This document shows, one piece after another, positions 24,773-36,300 of a stretch of 43,183 nucleotides of DNA. The notes beneath the pieces are model-generated. The model searched no databases. It was not told the origin of the DNA and worked only from the letters and a program-made list of their open reading frames with translations. The stretch's first letter is position 1. Every line of letters begins with the position of its first letter. The DNA comes from Paraglomus occultum (lineage: Eukaryota > Glomeromycota > Glomeromycetes > Paraglomerales > Paraglomeraceae): positions 1 through 43,183 of the forward strand of contig CAJVPJ010000119.1 in the NCBI GenBank assembly GCA_910592205.1. The letters run 5' to 3'. Position numbers and translations under genes: made by a program.

Positions 24773-26166
24773 ATGGGTAAGACACTCGCAATAGATACGA
24801 TTTACATTACTTGTAAGCTAATATACCTCGTCTAAACAGCAGAAAGCCTAAACGACTTTATAGCAGGTTATGTGAGCGGCGTAGCAGGTCTGCTGGTTGG
24901 GAGTCCTTTGGATATCCTAAAGGTAGACGGCATAACGATATTTGATATCTCTTGCAACATAGGCTTTCGTGCTTAGCGTATTCCTGTTTGATTTCATAGG
25001 TCCGTCTACAAACGTATTCGCCCGGATTGTCAAAACCGTCTCTTTCAGAAATGATAAAGACAGAAGGTGTAGGTGGAAATACCTAAACTCCGTCAAGTTT
25101 TTACCAGTCCTCATTATTTAACCACCTTCTATCCGTCAGTTTACATCCCTTTTTAAAGGTGTAGCCTCTCCGATTGTAGGTCTTGCATTCTTAAATTCAA
25201 TTCTTTTCGCATCGTATGGTGGCATCCTCCGGTTGTTTTCAACCTCGGTTTCTAATGATCAACCTACGTTGACAGAAGTATACGTTTCCGGTTTTGGTGC
25301 AGGTGTCGCCTGCTTTTTGGCAAGTACTCCCACAGAGCTCGTCAAGTGCAAAACGCAAGTATTGCGAGAGAGAAAACCAAAAGACGGTGTCAGAGATCAA
25401 ACAACTTCCTGGAGTGTATTCAAGACTGTTTTGAGGCAAGAAGGCATAAGGGGTACGTAGGCGAAATCTGAACTTTCGAAAACCGAGCTTTTCTATTACT
25501 ACAATAAATGTCGTTGAACTCGTGATTTCAGGCCTTTTTCAGGGCGGATGGATAACTATTATAAGAGACGCGCCAGGTTATGCGGTGTATTTTTGGTGAG
25601 TAAAAAATTATATGGGAATTATAATGTCGTATGTAGTACTAAATTAAAATTCTCGTGACAAAAAAAAAGGACATACGAAGGTTTGAAAAGGACATTGGGC
25701 GTCAGTCAGTCTTCAGGTCTCGATGACATTAACAATGTCTCCCGTCTACTGTTTGCCGGTGGTATGGCTGGACTTTTATCCTGGGCAAGCGTATATCCAC
25801 TAGGTAAGAAGATGTACTCTAGTCACCCTCTGATGTCTCAAAAACGGCATGTCTAATAAATACGCCCCCGTCCCTTTTACGACAGATACCATAAAGTCGC
25901 GTATCCAAACGCAAAACCGTCTATCATCAGTCAACAGAGAACAAGAACCAATAATACGTCATTCGAGTCAATCACCGATACTTAAGCAGCCCGTCTCTGA
26001 ACCGTACAAGGGCGTAACTGATTGTATAGTGCGATCGTATCGTGCAGAAGGCATCCGTGTATTTTTTAGAGGAATCACGCCGACGCTGTTGCGCGCATGG
26101 CCTGTTAATGCGGTTACGTTTTATGTATACGAAATTATGATAAAATGGTTGAATAATAAATCATAA
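24773..26166 (+). CDS. mitochondrial carrier family (SLC25) transporter
   Basis: Seven exons with matching phases: 24773-24776 (ATG plus one base), 24840-24922, 25000-25066, 25159-25452, 25532-25595, 25670-25803 and 25886-26166; 308 aa, typical of the family. All three tripartite signatures are visible: SPLDILKVRLQ (repeat 1), TPTELVKCKTQ (repeat 2) and YPLDTIKSRIQ (repeat 3), each followed by an EG-type motif such as YRAEGIRVFFRG. The second signature, PTELVKCK, resembles the ornithine/basic amino acid and carnitine carrier branch, so the substrate may be an amino acid or acylcarnitine. The substrate is inference only. It would act in the inner mitochondrial membrane. Confidence 0.9.
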
Positions 26167-26338
26167 TGAATTGATGATCAATGTGGTGCATTGCATAGGT
26201 GTTTACAATTTTATTGCGAATATATGGTTTGTAAACCCATTGACAAACCCCAAACATGAGAACTAATCAAGTCCGTCTCTCATCAATGTCTCTTTTTTAT
26301 TACTTCCCCTAAAACAGATCGATCAGGTTACGATTAAC

Positions 26339-26944
26339 TTAGTAACCGGGCGGCACGTATCCACCAATCGGTGGTGTCGACAGTCCCGGTTGCCCGGGCT
26401 GTCCAGGCTGACCGGGCTGGCCAGGTTGACCATAAGGACTTCCTGATTGCTATCAATTACGAAAAAACGAGTACATGTTGGTATAACCCTGCCTACAAAT
26501 ATACACGGAAAAAACAGACAAGATTTAAACGTTTACCATAGCTTTCTGTTCATTTTCCAGCTGTACCAACGCCTGTTCCCTCTCGATCTCTAGTGCGAGT
26601 GGCATAACAACCAGTAGTGCTGACGTGGTTAAGACCCACATTACTTTTCCTATCCAAGTAGCACCTTGCCAGCCAACTCTGAATACAGACGAAATGTTGC
26701 CTACTATGCTTTCTCGTGTATCTTGAGGTACTATGTCACGGAGAGCCTTTACTCGCTCAACGAATGATTCTTCAAAGTCGTCGTCTGAATTACTTCCTTC
26801 ACTAGAACTATCAGACTGTTCATCACTTACTGCCTCTTCGTGATCTTCAAGTACCTACAGGTATTAGTTAGATCAGAAAGAAAACTCGCCCGGTAAGAAA
26901 CAAAGAAAGTAGGCAAACACAAATACCTCCTCTAACTCGACCAT
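26339..26944 (-). CDS. TOM22: mitochondrial import receptor subunit Tom22 with GQP-repeat tail
   Basis: Three exons: 26927-26944, 26537-26854 and 26339-26449; 148 aa. Like yeast Tom22 it starts MVEL, then has an acidic cytosolic receptor domain (SSSEGSNSDDDFEES), the conserved amphipathic part VKALRDIVPQDTRESI, and one membrane segment (WVLTTSALLVVMPLALEI) with the family proline. A short intermembrane-space helix (EREQALVQLENEQKAM) follows. Tom22 is the central receptor and organiser of the outer-membrane TOM complex. Unusually, the last exon encodes about five tandem GQP units (GQPGQPGQPG) followed by LSTPPIGGYVPPGY, a low-complexity tail in the intermembrane space. It diverges from the Hsp70 gene. 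Confidence 0.85.
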
Positions 26945-27483
26945 TTCGCCTGGCTTGCACTATTGAATCGTAAAAATCTCGGCTCTGGTTTGAATTGCAA
27001 TAAACTTTATTAAATATGCGAACATTCTAGCCACGTGCATATGAAATTGATTGGATGAACTAACTCAAAATTTTCTTGCTATTATTGTGCCGTAACGTGA
27101 CCGCATGTACGATGTGCGGGTGACATATATCGATATACTTTGATTAACTACGATTTATACTCACGATCTAAATATTAATATCGGTCTTGTTATTACAGTT
27201 TTTATCCCCTAATAACTCCTCTCGATCTGTCTTCAAATTTTTCAGCCCAATGTACAGATTTTTTTGCTTTTTACAAGCTTTTTAACTGCCATAAAACACT
27301 CTATAATGCCCACTCCGCAATCACACTTGACAAAAAAAGAAAATGACGTCACCGTTTGTGATTATCTGTTTGCGACGTCGTTACATACGGTCACGTTACT
27401 GTAACCAATTTCTGAAGATCTTGTAGAAAATTTTCGAATAATTAAAAAAAAAATAATATTTTGTTAAAAACCTTTCAAAAGAA
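26945..27483. promoter_or_regulatory. TOM22/Hsp70 divergent promoter region with palindromic CRE-like site
   Basis: About 540 bp between divergent start codons. It contains a perfect TGACGTCA palindrome (27344-27351), a consensus for ATF/CREB-type bZIP factors, about 135 bp upstream of the Hsp70 start. A second GACGTC core lies near 27374. Function is inferred from the motif alone. Confidence 0.4.
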
Positions 27484-29637
27484 ATGGCTGACGATTACGT
27501 GGGTGCTATTGGAATTGACTTGGGTACCACATACTCGTGTGTCGCGGTGTGGGAGAACGAACGCGTAGGTATGGTCATTTGTAACAGTCTCGCAAGCTCT
27601 TTTTAAAAAAAGTCGTATCTTGATTATCCGTATTGTCAAATACGGTCTAGTAACGCCAACCACAACGCTTCCACATTATAATAGAAATAATAGCAAATGA
27701 ACAGGGCAACCGTACCACACCGTCTTACGTGGCGTTCGCTGGTGCCGAACGTCTTATCGGAGACGCGGCCAAAAATCAAGCAGCAATGAATCCAAAAAAC
27801 ACAGTCTTTGATGCGAAACGTCTTATTGGTCGACGGTTCGATGACCCCGAAGTCAAGGCAGATATGAAACATTGGCCGTTTACTGTTGTTGATAGTGACG
27901 GATCACCCCAGATACAAGTTGAATTTATGGGCGAAACAAAAACGTTCACGCCGCAAGAAATATCATCAATGGTGTTGTCTAAAATGAAGGTACGTTTAAC
28001 TCTGCGAGAGTAGATCATTCTGCATTACGAGCCTTCTTTATATTTATTTATGATTCCTCAAATTATTACTTTGTACACTTAATTTAGGCAATTGCAGAGG
28101 GAAAACTTGGCAAGACAGTCAAAAAAGCTGTGATTACGGTTCCAGCATACTTTAACGATTCCCAACGCCTATCAACCAAAGATGCAGGAACGATTGCTGG
28201 TCTTGATGTTCTTCGCATAATCAACGAGCCTACGGCGGCAGCAATTGCATATGGTCTTGATGCAAAAGATACCAGCGAAAAAAATGTTCTCATATTCGAC
28301 CTCGGCGGAGGCACGTTTGATGTGTCGCTCTTGAATATAACCGGTGGAGTCTTTGCCGTAAAAGCTACAGCAGGAGATACCCATCTTGGCGGGCAAGATT
28401 TTGACAACAATCTTCTCGAACACTTCAAGTCGGAATTCAAGCGGAAACATAAAGTAGATATCTCATCGGATGCTAGAGCAATACGGCGACTGCGCAGCGC
28501 GTGCGAGAGGGCAAAGAGAACTCTTAGTTCTTCAGCACAAACTACAATAGAGGTAGATTCATTGCACGGAGGCATTGATTTTCAGGCAAGCATTACACGT
28601 GCCAAGTTTGAAGAATTGAACGTATCATTATTTAATTCCACTATCGAACCTGTCAAAAAAGTATTAAAAGATGCAAAGATGGAAAAGAAAGAAATCCATG
28701 AAATTGTTCTTGTTGGAGGATCCACGCGCATCCCCAAGATACAGTCTTTGCTTCAAGAGTATTTTGACGGAAAGGAATTGAACAAATCGATAAATCCTGA
28801 TGAAGCCGTAGCATATGGTGCAGCAGTCCAAGCGGCGGTTTTAACAAATCAGGCAAATAACGAAAAGACTCAGGATCTTTTGCTTCTCGACGTCGTACCC
28901 CTCAGCTTGGGTGTAGAGACTCAGGGCGGAGTTATGGCCGTGGTCGTTCCGCGCAACACGCCAATACCTACGATCAAGAAAAAGATTTTTACAACTGCCG
29001 AGGATGGTCAAACTATTGTTGAATTTCCCGTGTACGAAGGAGAGCGACCAATGTGCAGAGATAATAATTTACTCGGCTCTTTTGAGTTGTCTGGTATTCC
29101 ACCTATGCCACGTGGAGAAGCCGAACTTGAATGTACATTTGATATAAATGCAGACGGCATATTGAAAGTTACGGCAAGAGATAAAATAACGGGACGTAAA
29201 GCTAATATTACTATTAGCAATTCTGTAGGACGATTGTCCGCTGCTGACATAGAAAGAATGATTTCCGAGTCTGAAAGGTTTAAATTGGAGGATAACAAGA
29301 AGCAGGAATGTGTTGAAGCCAGACAAGAGCTAGAGAACTACATATATCAGGTAACGTTTTATATAGGCACGGCTAATGTTAGGAGGTTATCCAGTCTCTC
29401 TTAGATATATGCTGACGTTTTACTCTGTTTATGCAGATTGAAAATACATTAACTGAACCCAATGTTGCTCTGAAACTAAAACATAATGAAAAAGACACGA
29501 TTGAAAATGCGTTATCAGAGACTCTCGAGTTTCTTGACCTTAGTGACGGTTCGTCGGCCACAAAGGATGAAATCAGCGCAGTTCGCAAAAAGCTACAGCG
29601 TACAGTCACGCGCGTGTTCGCATCGCTTAATCGATAG
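27484..29637 (+). CDS. SSB1: Hsp70 of the ribosome-associated SSB type
   Basis: Four exons: 27484-27568, 27685-27989, 28088-29350 and 29437-29637; 617 aa. The three Hsp70 signatures are intact: [25 protein letters not shown] and [17 protein letters not shown]-binding and linker regions are normal ([34 protein letters not shown]). The protein lacks the C-terminal EEVD of cytosolic SSA proteins and ends [16 protein letters not shown]. It closely follows yeast Ssb throughout ([35 protein letters not shown]), including length and an [10 protein letters not shown] segment where Ssb has a leucine-rich export signal. Ssb proteins bind nascent chains at the ribosome with the RAC co-chaperone. The subtype call rests on this whole-length pattern. 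The first intron follows the 28th codon. Confidence 0.9.
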
Positions 29638-30157
29638 ATAGACGTACATACGTATGTGTATGATTTGGGGGAACGGTGAAGTGACTCGTGAGGATCCGGC
29701 TTACATTAGTGAAGGATGAATGTGTCAACGCATGAACTTTGTACAGGTTGAAAAAATATTGATGATTCGTGTTATTGAGCTTTCGGCAATGCAATGCCAC
29801 ATGAAAAGGAAAACGACACACACAAATACGTCGATTCTGTCCTTTGTCTTATTCAATAACTTTGATAGCTATAACGACGCAAACTGGGTAAATTGTACTC
29901 ACATATGGGACCTAGATAGCGACAATAAAAGATATTTGCAAAAATAAAGTACATTGTACATGTACAACAAAAAAAAAGTCATTCAATTCTACGTGCAATA
30001 TAAATATATAGAGTTTTTATCAGAGAACACTCGTGGGGGTCCTTTTCGTCATATCGACCGATAGGCTCACATGTTTTGAAACAGCATGTCCAAAACGCTG
30101 AGAGATCGGCTTAAAATAGTATAAGTAGGCTATATCGGGAGCCGCAAATAACAATCA
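29638..30157. other. Hsp70 3' region and intergenic DNA
   Basis: AT-rich with several possible polyadenylation signals (for example AATAAAG near 29944). No gene recognised before the tRNA. Confidence 0.4.
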
Positions 30158-30230
30158 GCCTCTTTAGCTCAAATGGCAGAGCGTACGCCTAGTAAGCGTA
30201 AGGTAGCCAGTTCGATCCTGGCAAGAGGCA
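30158..30230 (+). tRNA. tRNA-Thr (anticodon AGT)
   Basis: A 73-nt cloverleaf: acceptor stem GCCTCTT/AAGAGGC with discriminator A, D arm GCTC/GAGC, anticodon stem TACGC/GCGTA with loop CTAGTAA (anticodon AGT at 30191-30193), variable loop AGGTA, and T arm GCCAG/CTGGC with loop TTCGATC. Internal A box (TAGCTCAAATGG) and B box (GTTCGATCC) are present. There is no intron and no encoded CCA, as usual for eukaryotes. The A in the wobble position would be edited to inosine. Confidence 0.95.
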
Positions 30231-30907
30231 AATTGCCTTTTTGTCGCTTGCAGATGTAAACATAGAGATAATAATACCTATTGTGAATACTTCTTTCGTT
30301 TTTATTTAGTTACCACTAGATTACTGACTCTGCATCGAGCAAGTTTTGGCTTTGAGAATAGGAAGAGATTTTTTTTTTTGGTTTGGGTCAATTCTCTCTG
30401 ACACAATACCAAATAGTATTGTTTCATCGAATCTGTGTTGCCACAAACTAGTTTAAACAAAACGTGAGCTAATTTGCCTTATATGGTATACTAGCAGTCG
30501 ATTATAATAGCGTCAATATGATTCTCTTGCAGCGACGAGTTTTCTGCAATTATAGTCTCGCATTTATCTTGTTTACAACGAAAGCGTTCTTACTTTAAAA
30601 ATGGTTTTTTTTTGATATGAAGCTGATGACGGAGGTATCATAATTTTTTATGGTCACGTTATTCAAAAACTCCAAAATTCAAAAAGTTTGAAATCGAAGG
30701 TGTAAAATAAAAAATAATGATCAATGATAAAATATATTTATTGATTAATAACATATGATTATTATTGTGGGATAACAGTATCAAGATTACTAATACATAT
30801 CCCTCTGGAACCACCCAAACCGGATACTTCTATTTCACCAACTGAAGCAAATGAGAAATTCCAAACCAAAACTATTGAGCTAAATAATTATTTAATGAAA
30901 ACCCAAT
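30231..30907. other. intergenic, no gene supported
   Basis: After the pol III terminator the DNA is AT-rich without recognisable features. Confidence 0.4.
30238..30242 (+). terminator. RNA polymerase III terminator of tRNA-Thr
   Basis: TTTTT run starting 8 bases after the tRNA 3' end. Confidence 0.7.
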
Positions 30908-31863
30908 TTACATTCTCTTCCTAGAGAACCTGCCTAGCCTTTCCCTCTTGACCTTAGTTGGGGGGGTCAACAAATTCGGACAATTACTCTGTAGAGTATC
31001 TACGGCCGTCTTCAAGTTGCCCGAGATAGAAGTAAACCGCGAGTCGGGGGGATTTTTGGCAACGAATTGCCTATAAGTGTTAACCATGAACGCATACGCG
31101 GGGGTGCACATTGCCGAGACGGGCAACTGTTCAGGCGTAGCCTGATGAGTTTTCGATACGAGATAGTACCCCAAGATAGGATGATTTGGGGCATGCACGT
31201 AAACTTGATCGGGGGTTCGTTTGGCCATTGCGTCATTCAAGATGGAAATCAAAATTTGAAAGCCAAAAGTGTCTGTAGTAAGAAAATTTTTTAAGGAAAT
31301 ATCGATTAGCACGTATTAACGGTACGTATAACGATGCGATGATATATTGTTTCATTGGTTAATTTCTTACCTCCATTGGAGTCCTGAGTGCAATAAACTT
31401 GCCTCTGCGGGACCCCGCCGTATAATATTTGATCGGCGAGGCGAGCATCATTTACCCCAGTATCGTTGCCGCTAGCGGCAACCAGATCACCGCAGGATGT
31501 GTCCACAGTTTTTGCCTCAGGGAGAGCAAACTCGGCCGTGCACTTGGTCGATAAAGTACACGCCGTGGCAATCGAGTTCCGGACGAGTTGTGGGACATCC
31601 GGATCGAACGCAGTTTTGTTCGGCGTCCAATGTCGTAAAAGTTCACGGAACCACAAGTTGTAAATGTCACACGGATGTACTGTAGCCGGAAGATTCTGTG
31701 GGTCAGGTTCTTGCGAAAAATTCGCGGGTAAGACGGAATTAATTGCATGTTGGCAGTCAGTACATGCCGTAGGTGATGGGGGGTTTGCGGGACAGACGAT
31801 ATCCGCGTCCACCGAGAATGAGAAGAGGCAGAGGGCGAGAAGTATGTAGTAAAAAGAGAACAT
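30908..31863 (-). CDS. secreted cysteine-rich protein, paralogue A (undescribed family)
   Basis: Exons 31371-31863 and 30908-31272, 285 aa. A signal peptide (about 21 residues; hydrophobic core ILLALCLFSFSV, ending VDA) leads into VCPANPPSP and then CTDCQHAI. Later conserved blocks are VHPCDIY, FDPDVPQLV, SCGDLVAAS, YCTQDSNGD, AMCTPAYAFMV, DSRFT and NLKTAVDTLQSNC. Ten cysteines match those of paralogue B at 36301-37252, enough for five disulphides. The intron interrupts the same Gly codon in both genes. The C-terminus is basic (KVKRERLGRFSRKRM). There is no GPI signal or membrane segment, so it is probably secreted. I do not recognise the family. An effector or apoplastic role is speculation. 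Confidence 0.75.
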
Positions 31864-34181
31864 TTCTGAAGGTATTTTGCAATAATCAGAGGATAGCCAA
31901 CCTCCTCTTTATATAGTTGTTTCGCTACCTGAAATATGAAAGCAATAAAGTAATCTATGTATATTAACAAAAATAGATCTAGGTTTTCCGCAGTTAATTG
32001 ACACTTTTGGAACAACAATAAAAACGGAAAGCGCAAATATATTACAGTTTAGCAAATAATTAATGATATTGAAAGTGGGGTTTACTATCATATGATGAAA
32101 TCGAATGTTTATGGAATTTCTTTGATTAGCTTTTTTTTTTTACTTGCATATTCGTCCGCAGTTTTTAAACAAAACAGAAAGGAATTGGAACAATAGAAAT
32201 AACGCTGGTCATTCGCGCGTCAGGGGGGGGGGGGATGTGGGAAATGAGATGCATGACAAAGTGAATTAGGCAAAAAATCGTGAAAGTATACCAAAATTAT
32301 GGACATGTACACAGCCTCCCGATTATACCGAACGCAGATTTAAAATATTAGTGGCCAGAGTCAAAAGTTTCCGTCATAATAGTGATTGATTCAGCCTTAT
32401 CTCTCTTACATCTATCTCACCTGCAAGCGTATCTGTATGACGAGGATGCTTTCATCGGCTGCTTTTGTCCGAAAAGGAATACTGCATTCGTGCAGTACCA
32501 AGTAAAAGGGAGTTGATGTTGCACAATAACGTCTTTGCTTGTGTAAACAAATAATTGTCTCTCTGAAAACATTTGTATGCACGATGAATGTTAATACAAA
32601 GAGAGTACAGTTTTTCTTTGTATTGGCTTTTGTTATACGTCCATCCCGTAGAATGCGCAGAATGTGCAGAATGTGATATGATTCTTGCAATTATAATTAT
32701 ATTGTAATCGGTCAAATTTGTATGTCAACCAATGAGATTTCTCTATTTTAGCCTGCCCCGAATATGTCAATGATCAGTTACAAAGAAATCAAGTAATTTT
32801 TTCAATATTACGTATATGTATTATTATGTGTGTTGTAAGGCTTTTACCAACAATCTGTATAAGCAGATCTATTGTTATCAACAAATGACGTTATAGTTTA
32901 GCTATATTAATATGCTGTATATAGTAACGGGGTTAATTTTATTTCGGAATTTTGTTTCCCATTCAATTGCCATATCAAATAAATCATGCAGTCTGCGCAT
33001 TACACATATAAAACGTACGTTAAAGTCAACTGATTAATTCGATTTAAAAATAGTACAAATCATCATTGTGGATTCAAAAATGACATCTGTAATCATGTAA
33101 AGACCACATTTTGCATTCCCATTTTTTTTTGTTACTGCGTTAATTCGAAATAGAATTTCCATCAATAGAATCAAAATACCCCTTTTTTGTAGATTATCGG
33201 ATATTAATATACTATCAAATAGTTTAGTATTTGCAGCCTGAATAACTGTATTTTCTTATTAACCACTATTTACGCATTGTCTAAACAAACAAAAAAAAGC
33301 GGCTGTGATACGAGAGCTATTTCAAACAACATGTCGCGATTCATTGATTATCATATGTAGCTATAAGTAATATTGAAAAAGCAAGACAATAAAACATATA
33401 AAAATCATCACGTGTTATACTGATCAACACATATTTTATAATCAACGTTGTTTACGGGTCGTGCTAACCCAGTCTTGCAGCTAATCAATGTGAATCTTTG
33501 AACTAAAAATAAAAGTTGTAAACATGGCACCAATATGCTTAGTACACAATATATTAATTAATATAACAAAAAGATGTATTTTGATTGCGTAAAAAAGGAA
33601 ACGACGTCTTCTGAAGCTGTTAGCATGGGAACAGTCAAGCGCCACAGAAAAATGTGATAACACATATCTTTGACATGCATTTTTGAGAATAATATTACTA
33701 TAATATCTGTACTTTGACTATTGAGAATAATTTAATTGTCCTGAAGATTAAATGAGCTAAATTATATAGTAAAAGGATGCGTGGTTGAAGAGTAGTGCCA
33801 CATTTAAAAAAAAAAAAACATCTTTTTTTTTTGCAAAACTGCTTTATTCAAGCCATGATAGGATATCATATTCTTAGACTATCTTTTCTTCGTTTTTTGT
33901 TGCGAGTCTAAAGAGTTAAACGCATACTTTTCCTTGTTTCTACTCTACCCAATTCTTGAGCTCTTACATTACTTTTAATGTCTTCAGTGCTTTTATTACT
34001 ATTGCTCTTCTTGCTCTTCTTGCTCTTCACTGAAATCTGTTTCTCCACGATGACGACTCACAAACTAACTAATATTGCGAGCCTAACATGGCTTCAAAAT
34101 TGGTATAATAAGACTTTTTTACCAACAATGTCTACAACAGATAATTAATTAACAGTTTACAAAGTTAAACGTATGGAATTA
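31864..34181. other. intergenic between paralogue A and the Tigger relic
   Basis: Contains an uninterrupted G12 tract (32223-32234) and many A/T runs. A minus-strand open stretch around 33917-34065 encodes a basic Lys/Ser segment built on a repeated AAGAGCAAG unit. It could be a terminal exon of an unseen gene, but no start or upstream exon was found. Confidence 0.3.
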
Positions 34182-34876
34182 CACAGTGAAACTCGATATA
34201 ACGGACTCTCAATATAGCGGATATCGCTTAGTACGGAGATTATTCATGGAACAAATCCAACACTAATAAAATATCTCTCGATATACCGGATTTTATTAGT
34301 AATCTTTCGATAAAGCTTATAACGGATGCTAACCAAAAAGTACTATATACCAGTAATATACTTGATATAACAAAAAGAGAATTAGAAATGGAGATTGTCA
34401 TTGAACAATTACCAATCAATGATCCTTTGGAGGTACGAGGATTTGTGAATATAGGTGATGAGATGGGTAGTGGAGAAAGTGCAAGTATAGGTAATATTGT
34501 AGAAGTAATGAACGAACAGGAGGGATGTAAATCAGAAGAAGAGGATAGGAAAACGGAAGTTAAAACAAATGATGCGATTGTAAGAGTCGATAATGTGGTA
34601 AAATATATACAACAAAACAATCTAGGAGTTAGTGCGTCCTTGATGAAGAACTTACATAGTCTTAAACGGTTTATTATGTATGAAAGTATTGAAAAGAAGA
34701 AGCAAGTGACACTAGAAAAATTTGTCGAGTCTTCGATTCAAGCATATAAAGAATAAAATCACTTGTGGATTGTAAGACGTTTGTAGTTTGAGCTAAACAA
34801 ATATTAATTGAAGATCACCCAATAAAGCAGATTACTTGATATAACGGATCTCTCGATATAACAGATTAGTTAGGTT
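34182..34876 (+). mobile_element. Tigger/pogo-type (CENP-B-like) DNA transposon relic
   Basis: The left edge carries CAGTGAAACTCGATATAACG (starting at 34184), typical of Tigger/pogo ends. Related CGATATAACGGA-like motifs recur at about 34257, 34318, 34838 and 34853. Between them lies the end of a transposase-like frame. No matching inverted right terminus was found, so the element is truncated or scrambled. Confidence 0.6.
34388..34756 (+). pseudogene. C-terminal fragment of a CENP-B/Tigger-like transposase
   Basis: 122 codons starting MEIVIEQLPINDPLEV and continuing with an acidic stretch and a helical end (NVVKYIQQNNLGVSASLMKN, LHSLKRFIMYE). This resembles the region after the DDE domain in Tigger transposases. 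The helix-turn-helix and the catalytic DDE part are missing, so it cannot transpose on its own. The placement inside Tigger-like terminal motifs supports the call. Confidence 0.55.
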
Positions 34877-35093
34877 AGGGTTTGGGTATACTACTATCAA
34901 AGCGTGTCTCTTTTAAGCAATTATGTCACAGGACAAGAGGTTAATCCATATAGGGATTGGTAGTTCACGACTATTGATGATTAATAATGATTGCCGAGTA
35001 TAAAAAAATTAGAGAAGAATGTTAATAAAGCGTTAATATAAACATTAATCAAGACACATGATCAAATCTAGCGGAAAGTCGAGCAGCTTATTA

Positions 35094-36134
35094 CAGTGTG
35101 CAACAAAAAAAATTGATCTCTACATATACAAAATTTAAAGCGCGTAGCTTTACAAATAAACGAACAATTGCGTCAACTTTTTTATAAATAATTGCGCCAC
35201 CTTCTGTGCGTATAAAACACGCTTTAGTCCCTGCCTTGTCTTAATTTAATAGCTGTCAAAAAATGACTTGCAATAAGCATAATAATCAACGTTCATTCAT
35301 CCTTCATTTTTGAACCAGGGTGCGCATTCTCCCAAAGAACTTCACCGCTTAACTGGTATTTTCCTATTAGCAATTAAATATGACATCAAAAAAGTAAAAA
35401 GACCGGAAATGTTTAGCACAGAAGCGTCACAAAAACCTAAGACCCGAAAATTACGTACATTTGAGCAGTGCATTCGCAAAAATAAAATCTTTATCGTTGC
35501 AAGCTTTGGCTACAGCATTATCCAAGGATGGAGAAGGGAAGAAGATTGAAGGCGCTTGGGTATAAAAATGCTCTTCCAATAGGCACACCAATCCTCACAG
35601 ACAATTATAAGGCAAAACGAGTCGAATGGGCCATGAATCACTTAAATGATAATTGGAAAACGACCCTGTTTTTCGATAAACAGCATTTAATCTATTCCTA
35701 AGCCCATAGGCCATTTCTCATAAATAGACAAGGTTTTGCTTGGGCGTATTCTGTGTTAAGGAAATGACAAGTCTATTCTGCTTCACTATTATGCATGTCA
35801 AAATTTTATGTTGGAATATTGCGCCACCATGCAGAGAATGCTTGGCAGACGATGGAGATTTCAGCAAGATAACATACGAGTCAGCCAACCAACAGTCCGG
35901 ATCTTAATTCTATAGAAATCTACGGAGCATTGTTAAACATAATGTAGAAAGCGTATCCCAACAGATATTAGTGAGTTGAAGCAGTACTTGGTTGACAAAT
36001 GGGAAAACTTTTCCAAGCTCTATGTTGTTTAATCTCGTTTTATCAATGAATCGCCGTTGTCAAATGATAATTCGGTGAACGAATAATTTTAAATTGTTCA
36101 AAAAACGGGGGTCAATTTTTTTTGTTACACACTG
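35094..36134 (+). mobile_element. Tc1/mariner element, inactive, with TIRs and TA target duplication
   Basis: The ends are inverted repeats: CAGTGTGCAACAAAAAAAAT on the left and the reverse complement of CAGTGTGTAACAAAAAAAAT on the right, flanked by TA on both sides (35092-35093 and 36135-36136). Inside are broken transposase pieces in + orientation: LTDNYKAKRVEWAMNHLNDN with WKTTLFFDK (about 35590-35682), FQQDN (around the second catalytic Asp, 35868-35870), and KRIPTDISELKQYLVDKWEN near the end. Several stops and frameshifts interrupt the frame, so the element is dead by itself. Confidence 0.9.
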
Positions 36135-36300
36135 TATATCAAAAGGTGTCGCGCTTTTGCACGCTGCAATGATGCGCATGATCGACGCAACGTTGCTGAT
36201 ATAGGCAACGACTTTGGGGAATGCGGTTAAATGAATTGCATATTCAAATTCTTTATTGTTACATTGAGATACTAAATAAATGAAACAAGTTCTGTACTTC

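Noticed and set aside
27426-27438. Heat-shock element upstream of the Hsp70 gene (GAAAATTTTCGAA)
   Set aside because: GAA and TTC blocks are present but their spacing does not fit the nGAAnnTTCn pattern.
28084-28575. 163-codon antisense frame inside the Hsp70 gene
   Set aside because: A typical antisense open frame of a conserved Hsp70 coding exon; it shows no independent domain.
31452-32036. 194-codon minus-strand frame overlapping secreted paralogue A
   Set aside because: Another reading frame over the signal-peptide exon; the paralogue comparison shows which frame is real.
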